From Roseateles violae (GTDB taxonomy: Bacteria; Pseudomonadota; Gammaproteobacteria; Burkholderiales; Burkholderiaceae_C), in the NCBI RefSeq assembly GCF_030410485.1, contig NZ_JAUHHC010000001.1:62001-126000 (forward strand): a stretch of DNA of 64,000 nucleotides, read 5' to 3'. Under the pieces are notes generated by a model, which did not search any database, had not been told where the DNA came from, and saw only the letters and a list, made by a program, of their open reading frames with translations. Of the stretch, positions 59,829-64,000 are shown piece by piece. The position numbers and the translations under genes were made by a program. How positions within the stretch are numbered: position 1 is the first letter of the stretch; each line of letters begins with the position of its first letter.

Positions 59829-61109
59829 TTAGCCGAGCGAGTCGGCCCAGATCGTCCTCGCCCAGTTCCAGGCGTAAGTCCCCTCCAGCTCGTTCGGCGC
59901 GGCCGAAAGGCCGCCCGAGCCGTGTACGGCCTTGAAGGTCTTCTCCGCCGCGACGTACTCGTGCACGCTGGCGACGTGGATCACGTTCTTGGCGTCGACG
60001 AAGCTGTAGCAGGTATTGGTCAGCATGGGCGCCGGATTGATCTCCCAGCCGCTCAGCTCGGCCACGATGGCCGCCGCCGCCACCTTGGCCTGGCTGTTCG
60101 CCATATGGCCGCTCTTGGGCATGGCCGGCGCGACCTGGATCGCGTCGCCGATCACATGGATGTCCTTGGCCGCGGTCGACTCGAAGTTCAGGTAGTTGAC
60201 GTTGACCCAGCGCTTGTTGCTGTTGGCCAGGCCGCTCTGCACCGCGATCGCGCCGGCGCGCATCGAGGGCAGCACGTTCAGCACGTCGGCCTTGACCTCG
60301 TCCTGCACCTCGAAGCGCACGGTGCGGCTGCGCGCATCGACCTCGACCGCCTTGTGCTGCGGCCGGTACTCGATGATGCCGGCGTACTGCTGGGCCCAGA
60401 CCTTCTTGAACAGCGGCCCCTTCGAGGTCACGTCCGGATTGGCGTCGAGGATCAGCAGCTTGGACTTCGGCTTGGCCTGCTTCAGATAGTCGGCCACGAC
60501 GCAGGCGCGTTCATAGGGCCCGGGCGGGCAGCGGTAGGGCGCCTCGGGGATGGTGATCGCGAACACGCCGCCGTCCGGCATCGCGCGCAGCTGCTGGCGC
60601 AGCGCCGCGGTCTCCGGCCCGGCCTTCCAGGCCTGCAGCAGCTGGCCCGAGGCATTCGCCTGCTTGAGGCCGGGGATGCTGTCCCAGATCATCTCGACGC
60701 CGGGGCTTAGCAGCAGCTTGTCGTAGGCGATCGTCGGGCCCGAGGCCAGGGTCGCCGTCTTCTTCTGCGGGTCGATCGCCGACACCGAGTCGCGCACCAG
60801 CTTGACGCCATGGCGGGACTGCAGCGTGCCGTGCGGCGTGGTCAGATCGGCCAGCTCGCGCGAGCCGCCCAGCACCAGGTTGGACAGCGGGCAGGAGACG
60901 AAGGCCGGCTCCGGCTCGACCAGCACGACGTCGATCCTGTAGTCGGACAGCAGGCGCACATACTTGGCCGCCGTCGCGCCGCCATAGCCGCCGCCGACCA
61001 CCAGCACCCGCGCCTTGCTGGGCGTGCCGCCGAGGCTGGCGCAGCCGCCCAGGCCCAGGGCGGCCAGGGCGGCTGCGCCTTGCAGCAGATTGCGTCTTTG
61101 CATGGTCAT
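59829..61109 (-). CDS. fccB: Flavocytochrome c sulfide dehydrogenase flavoprotein-like
   Basis: A 426-residue FAD protein of the FccB/SoxF family. A twin-arginine signal (MQRRNLLQGAAALAALGLGG) ends in an AxGGCASL-type region, so it is exported folded and may be lipid-anchored at Cys. FAD fold VLVVGGGYGGATAAKYV (about 35-51); redox-site Cys in FVSCPLSNL (about 74) and in YRCPPGPYERAC (about 200-210). The family transfers electrons from sulfide or thiosulfate-like substrates to cytochrome c. Start chosen at MTMQRR after GAGGGA. It follows the cytochrome gene by 10 bp. Confidence 0.85.
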   Translation of the reverse strand: MTMQRRNLLQGAAALAALGLGGCASLGGTPSKARVLVVGGGYGGATAAKYVRLLSDYRIDVVLVEPEPAFVSCPLSNLVLGGSRELADLTTPHGTLQSRHGVKLVRDSVSAIDPQKKTATLASGPTIAYDKLLLSPGVEMIWDSIPGLKQANASGQLLQAWKAGPETAALRQQLRAMPDGGVFAITIPEAPYRCPPGPYERACVVADYLKQAKPKSKLLILDANPDVTSKGPLFKKVWAQQYAGIIEYRPQHKAVEVDARSRTVRFEVQDEVKADVLNVLPSMRAGAIAVQSGLANSNKRWVNVNYLNFESTAAKDIHVIGDAIQVAPAMPKSGHMANSQAKVAAAAIVAELSGWEINPAPMLTNTCYSFVDAKNVIHVASVHEYVAAEKTFKAVHGSGGLSAAPNELEGTYAWNWARTIWADSLG

Positions 61110-61119
61110 GATCCGTCCC

Positions 61120-61473
61120 TCAGTTCCTCGCTTGGGCGGCGAAATAGGCGGCCAGCTGCTCGATCTGCGCATCGCTGAAGCCCTTGGCCAGCTGCTGCAT
61201 CACCGTCGACGGCCGCGTGCCGGCCTTGAAGGCCTTCAGCTGCTCGCTCAGCGTCGAGGCCGGCACGCCGGCAAGACCCGGCACCGTGGCGCCGGCCGGC
61301 TGCCGGCCGTCGGTGCCATGACAGCCGGCGCAGGCGGCCGCCAGCGTGCGCGCCTGCAGCACTTTGTTGGCGTCCTGCGCGCGCGCCGGCAGGGCCGCGG
61401 CCAGCAGCAGCGCCATCATCATCGTCGGAACCATCATGGAAGCGCCCCGCATCGGCGCTCGCAGCATCGGCAT
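61120..61473 (-). CDS. Periplasmic c-type cytochrome, electron partner of the flavoprotein
   Basis: A 117-residue cytochrome c. Start chosen at MPMLRAPMRG, 7-8 bases after GGGAG. The signal peptide (VPTMMMALLLAAALPARAQD) ends near residue 32. One haem site CAGCH (about 49-53) with GTDGRQPAG after it, and a distal Met candidate in the STVMQQLAKG segment (about 92). The single-haem form fits the short FccA-type or cytochrome c4-like partner. It is directly upstream of, and co-transcribed with, the flavoprotein. Confidence 0.85.
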   Translation of the reverse strand: MPMLRAPMRGASMMVPTMMMALLLAAALPARAQDANKVLQARTLAAACAGCHGTDGRQPAGATVPGLAGVPASTLSEQLKAFKAGTRPSTVMQQLAKGFSDAQIEQLAAYFAAQARN

Positions 61474-61570
61474 CGCCGTCTCCCGCAGTTGCTGCCGCAG
61501 TGTAGGCATGCGGCGCCGCGCTTGCCAATGCCTTGCCCGCATAAGCATAGGCAGGCGCGCTCTATGCGCC

Positions 61571-62128
61571 CTAGAGCGTGCGCGCCTCGGCGAAACCGTA
61601 GAGCCCGGCCAGCACGCGGGTCGGGAACTGCTGGGCCGCCGCGTTGTACTGCGTCACCGCCTGGTTGAAGACCTGGCGCGCGAACGCGCGCTGGCGCTCG
61701 ATCAGCTTCAGCTCGTCGACCAGCGCATCGAGGCCGGCCTCGGCGCGCAGCTCATGCTGGTGCTCCAGCAGCGACATCAGCCGGGTCAGCGCCGCCTGCT
61801 GCACCGCGCCGGCGACGGCCAGATGCGCGACCGGCTCGCCGGCATGCGGCCGCGCGCGCGCCGCCTGAGCCGCGGCCTGCGCCTCGGCCTGCGCGCTGTC
61901 CAGGCTGTCGAAGGTCGCCTGCTCGCTGGGCAGCAGCGGCCGCAGGCGCTCGAGCAGCTGCGTGCAGACCTGGGCGCGCTCGCCCATATGCTGGTCCAGC
62001 GCGACATAGGCCTCGCCGATCGCATTGCGCAGCCGCATCAACCGGTTGTAGGCGCCGATGCCCCAGAACAGCAGGATCGCGGCCAGCGCCCAGCCCAGCG
62101 CCGCCCAGCTCAGCACCGGCAGCGTCAT
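61571..62128 (-). CDS. LemA-like membrane protein
   Basis: A 185-residue protein: one N-terminal membrane span (LGWALAAILLFWGIGAYNRL, about residues 11-30), then a long helical rod with the LemA-type signatures YNRLMRLRNAIGEAYVALD and FNQAVTQYNAAAQQFPTRV. The acidic and Ala-rich helix in the middle is typical. Function is unknown; LemA proteins are surface or periplasmic rods. Its ATG overlaps a relic of a queC-like 3' end (see 62,125). Confidence 0.82.
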   Translation of the reverse strand: MTLPVLSWAALGWALAAILLFWGIGAYNRLMRLRNAIGEAYVALDQHMGERAQVCTQLLERLRPLLPSEQATFDSLDSAQAEAQAAAQAARARPHAGEPVAHLAVAGAVQQAALTRLMSLLEHQHELRAEAGLDALVDELKLIERQRAFARQVFNQAVTQYNAAAQQFPTRVLAGLYGFAEARTL

Positions 62129-62175
62129 CGGACCAGGAACTCCGCATGGCCGCGCGCGCGCAGCTCGCAGGCGGG
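62125..62175 (-). pseudogene. Relic resembling the 3' end of queC
   Basis: Translates as [16 protein letters not shown] then stop, against [17 protein letters not shown] at the end of the intact queC 93 bp upstream. The stop overlaps the lemA start (ATGA), so queC may once have ended here, overlapping lemA. A palindromic insertion now separates the copies. Too short to be a gene. Confidence 0.5.
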
Positions 62176-62187
62176 GTGAAATGTCAG

Positions 62188-62227
62188 CCCCTCGCCCGGC
62201 GAGTACGCCGGGCTATCCCCCGAGGGG
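62188..62227. repeat. Intergenic nested hairpin
   Basis: CCCGGCG/CGCCGGG around an AGTA loop (62,195-62,212), enclosed by CCCCTCG (62,188-62,194) and CGAGGGG (62,221-62,227). It lies between queC and lemA and may act as an attenuator-like structure or be a dispersed palindromic element. Confidence 0.5.
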
Positions 62228-62267
62228 ATGCGGGTCGGCTTGGGAGCGGCCCGGCGCTCGACCCGCC

Positions 62268-62990
62268 TCATGCCTGCCCCTTGTATTCGACGTAGCCCCG
62301 CGCGCGCAACTCGCAGGCGGGGCAGGTCCCACAACCCCAGCCCCAGGCATGGCGCTGCTTGCGCTCGCCCAGATAGCAGGTATGCGTGTGCTCGACGATC
62401 AAGTCGTTCAGCGCCGCGCCGCCGAGCTGCTCGGTCAGCGCCCAGGTCTCGGCTTTGGTGATGAACATCAGGGGCGTCTCTATCGTCATCGGCTGGTCCA
62501 GGCCCAGGCTCAGCGCGACCTGCAGCGCCTTCAAGGTGTTGTCGCGGCAATCCGGATAGCCGGAGTAGTCGGTCTCGCACATGCCGCCGACCAGCACCGA
62601 GGCGCCACGCCGGTAGGCCAGCGTCGCGGCGAAGGAGAGGAACAGCAGATTGCGGCCCGGCACGAAGGTATTGGGCAGGCCGTTGGCCTGCATCTCGATC
62701 GCCCGGTCCGCGGTCAGCGCGGTGTCCGAGATCTGGCCCAGCAGGCTCAGGTCCAGCAGGTGATCGTCGCCCAGCTTGGCGCCCCAGGAATGGAAAGCCG
62801 CCGCCAGCTCGCGCCGCACGACCTGGCGGCAATCGAGCTCGATGCGGTGCCGCTGGCCGTAGTCGAAGCCGATGGTCTCGACCTCGGCATAGCGGTCCAG
62901 CGCCCAGGCCAGGCAGGCGGTCGAGTCCTGGCCGCCGGAGAACAGCACCAGGGCCTTGCGGGATTGGTTGGCTTGCGGAGGAATGCTCAT
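62268..62990 (-). CDS. queC: 7-cyano-7-deazaguanine synthase
   Basis: A 240-residue QueC, which converts carboxy-deazaguanine plus ammonia and ATP to preQ0 for queuosine. Seen: ATP pyrophosphatase loop [14 protein letters not shown] (17-30), [11 protein letters not shown] (about 43-53), [10 protein letters not shown] and the C-terminal zinc site in which Cys residues of HTCYLG and [12 protein letters not shown] are correctly spaced. The start follows GGAGGAATG-type sequence. No queD or queE is nearby. FolE, which starts the pathway, is about 6 kb away. Confidence 0.93.
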   Translation of the reverse strand: MSIPPQANQSRKALVLFSGGQDSTACLAWALDRYAEVETIGFDYGQRHRIELDCRQVVRRELAAAFHSWGAKLGDDHLLDLSLLGQISDTALTADRAIEMQANGLPNTFVPGRNLLFLSFAATLAYRRGASVLVGGMCETDYSGYPDCRDNTLKALQVALSLGLDQPMTIETPLMFITKAETWALTEQLGGAALNDLIVEHTHTCYLGERKQRHAWGWGCGTCPACELRARGYVEYKGQA

Positions 62991-63064
62991 GAGACGGGGT
63001 TCGGCATGGAAGGGACGACGCAGCCGCCATGTTATGTTCCTTCGCCCATCCACCCGGAGCGACG

Positions 63065-64000
63065 ATGAAAAAGACCTGGCCGCTGCTGCTGCTCTCCACC
63101 ACCGCCCTGGCTCAGACGCCGCCGGCCAAGCCCGCCGCCGCGCCGGCCACGCCCAGTCGCATCGAGCAGGTGCTGGTCTATCCCGGCGGCGCGACGGTCG
63201 AGCGCAGCGTCGCCGTCAAGGCCGGTCAGCCGCTCTTGCGCCTGAGCTGCCTGTCGGCGCGCTTCGACGTCGATTCGCTGCAGCTGCAGGCCGAGGGCGT
63301 GACCATCGGCGAGATCAGCGTGCAGACGGTCGACCGCGCCACCCTGCCCGAATGCGCGGACAACACGCCGCTGGACGCGCGCATCCGCGAGCTGGAGGAG
63401 CAGCGCAACGCGGTGCAGAACGAGATCGCCGCGCACGAGGTGGCGCTGGGCTATATGAAGCAGTACAACGCCGGCTCGACGGCGATTGCCGCCACGGCCG
63501 AGAGCCTGCGCCGCGCGGGCCTGGAGACCTTGCAGCGTCAGGCACCGCTGCAGCGCCGCCGCGACGAGATCGAGCGCCAGCTGGCGCCGCTGGTCGGCGA
63601 GCGCGATCGGCTGCGCCAGGCCGAGCCGCAGCTGCGCACGCTGCAGGTGCGGCTGTCCGCCGCCCGCGACACCGAGATGAAGCTGAGCTACCGCGTCGGC
63701 CAGGCCGGCTGGGAGCCGGTCTACCGCGCCTATCTGGACAGCGAGAGCGGCAAGGTCCGGCTCGAGCGCCATGCCCAGGTCGCGCAGAACAGCGGCGAGG
63801 ACTGGAGCGATGTGAAGCTGCGCCTGTCGACGGCCCAGCCGCGCGCGGCCACCGGCATGCCGCCGCCGCAACCCTGGACCTTGGACCTGCTGCCGCCCGC
63901 CGGCAACGAGGCCCGCCCGGTGGCCGCCTATGCGCCGCCGCCGGCCCCGGCGCCGGCGATGCGCTCGGCCGAGCGCGGCGGGGCCGCGCCCGATCTGGGC
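63065..64000 (+). CDS. DUF4139 protein, mucoidy inhibitor-like (3' end cut off)
   Basis: The first 312 codons of an exported protein: short signal peptide ([16 protein letters not shown], residues 2-17), a Pro/Ala stretch, an N-terminal DUF4140-like domain ([19 protein letters not shown]), a coiled-coil hairpin (about residues 105-195, REL EEQ and [14 protein letters not shown]) and the start of the DUF4139 beta domain ([19 protein letters not shown]). GGAG precedes the ATG. The rest lies beyond the window. Role poorly known; in some bacteria homologues affect exopolysaccharide. Confidence 0.85.
   Translation, partial: MKKTWPLLLLSTTALAQTPPAKPAAAPATPSRIEQVLVYPGGATVERSVAVKAGQPLLRLSCLSARFDVDSLQLQAEGVTIGEISVQTVDRATLPECADNTPLDARIRELEEQRNAVQNEIAAHEVALGYMKQYNAGSTAIAATAESLRRAGLETLQRQAPLQRRRDEIERQLAPLVGERDRLRQAEPQLRTLQVRLSAARDTEMKLSYRVGQAGWEPVYRAYLDSESGKVRLERHAQVAQNSGEDWSDVKLRLSTAQPRAATGMPPPQPWTLDLLPPAGNEARPVAAYAPPPAPAPAMRSAERGGAAPDLG

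Noticed and set aside
1-64000. CRISPR array
   Set aside because: No series of regularly spaced direct repeats is visible and no cas genes were recognised.

Overview
The window looks like a high-GC betaproteobacterial chromosome, most likely order Burkholderiales near the Roseateles/Rubrivivax/Leptothrix group. This is inferred from strong G/C bias at third codon positions, an rsmB - DUF4390 - ntrY - response-regulator operon next to tRNA-Phe, a chromosomal integron integrase relic and GC-rich intergenic palindromes. The call is from gene content only; no rRNA is present.

Layout. (1) 1-5.1 kb: a lysine-catabolic cluster on the minus strand (saccharopine dehydrogenase-like protein, aminoadipate-semialdehyde dehydrogenase, DUF1338 2-oxoadipate hydroxylase/decarboxylase HglS, and a cut-off FAD D-2-hydroxyglutarate dehydrogenase-like oxidase), with a divergent Lrp/AsnC regulator. 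Together they could take saccharopine through 2-aminoadipate and 2-oxoadipate to D-2-hydroxyglutarate and 2-oxoglutarate; the aminoadipate transaminase is not in the window. (2) 5.1-20.5 kb: ordinary chromosome, with an ABC half-transporter, an ABC1/UbiB kinase-like protein, a ketopantoate-reductase-like enzyme, an unusual papain-like protease fused to an alpha/beta hydrolase, an FG-GAP lipoprotein, GloA, a chemoreceptor with a CheR-tether tail, a DUF2478 protein, a hemerythrin and small proteins.

(3) 20,626-50,707: a roughly 30.1 kb integrative element inserted in the 3' half of tRNA-Phe(GAA). A 49-bp perfect direct repeat marks its ends, and its tyrosine integrase lies beside the intact tRNA. 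Base composition is visibly lower in GC. Its core is a tight minus-strand defence operon of about 18 kb: RHH repressor, SNF2 helicase (DrmD-like), N6-adenine methylase (DrmMI-like), HAM1-like NTP pyrophosphatase with altered catalytic residues, SIR2 protein, a 2133-residue YprA/DruE-type helicase with DUF1998 and a Vsr-like nuclease domain, and a RelE-like/UvrD fusion helicase. It mixes DISARM and Druantia parts with added NTP-sanitising and NAD-type modules, and is the strongest candidate for a little-described system. The rest of the element carries a second tyrosine recombinase with a helix-turn-helix, an OST-HTH protein, an AlpA-like excisionase, an XRE-ImmA/PIN pair, a PD-(D/E)XK candidate nuclease, a KfrA-type fragment and unknowns.

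(4) 50.7-57 kb: tRNA-Phe, NtrY-type two-component system, DUF4390, RsmB, FolE and a BLUF photoreceptor protein. (5) 57.1-59.7 kb: a dead integron: an intI pseudogene (stop codon, frameshift, loss of the catalytic-tyrosine segment), an attI-like crossover site and a single intact gene cassette encoding an OLD-family ATPase/TOPRIM nuclease with its own attC. (6) 59.8-64 kb: flavocytochrome c sulfide dehydrogenase-like pair, LemA-like protein, QueC and the start of a DUF4139 protein.
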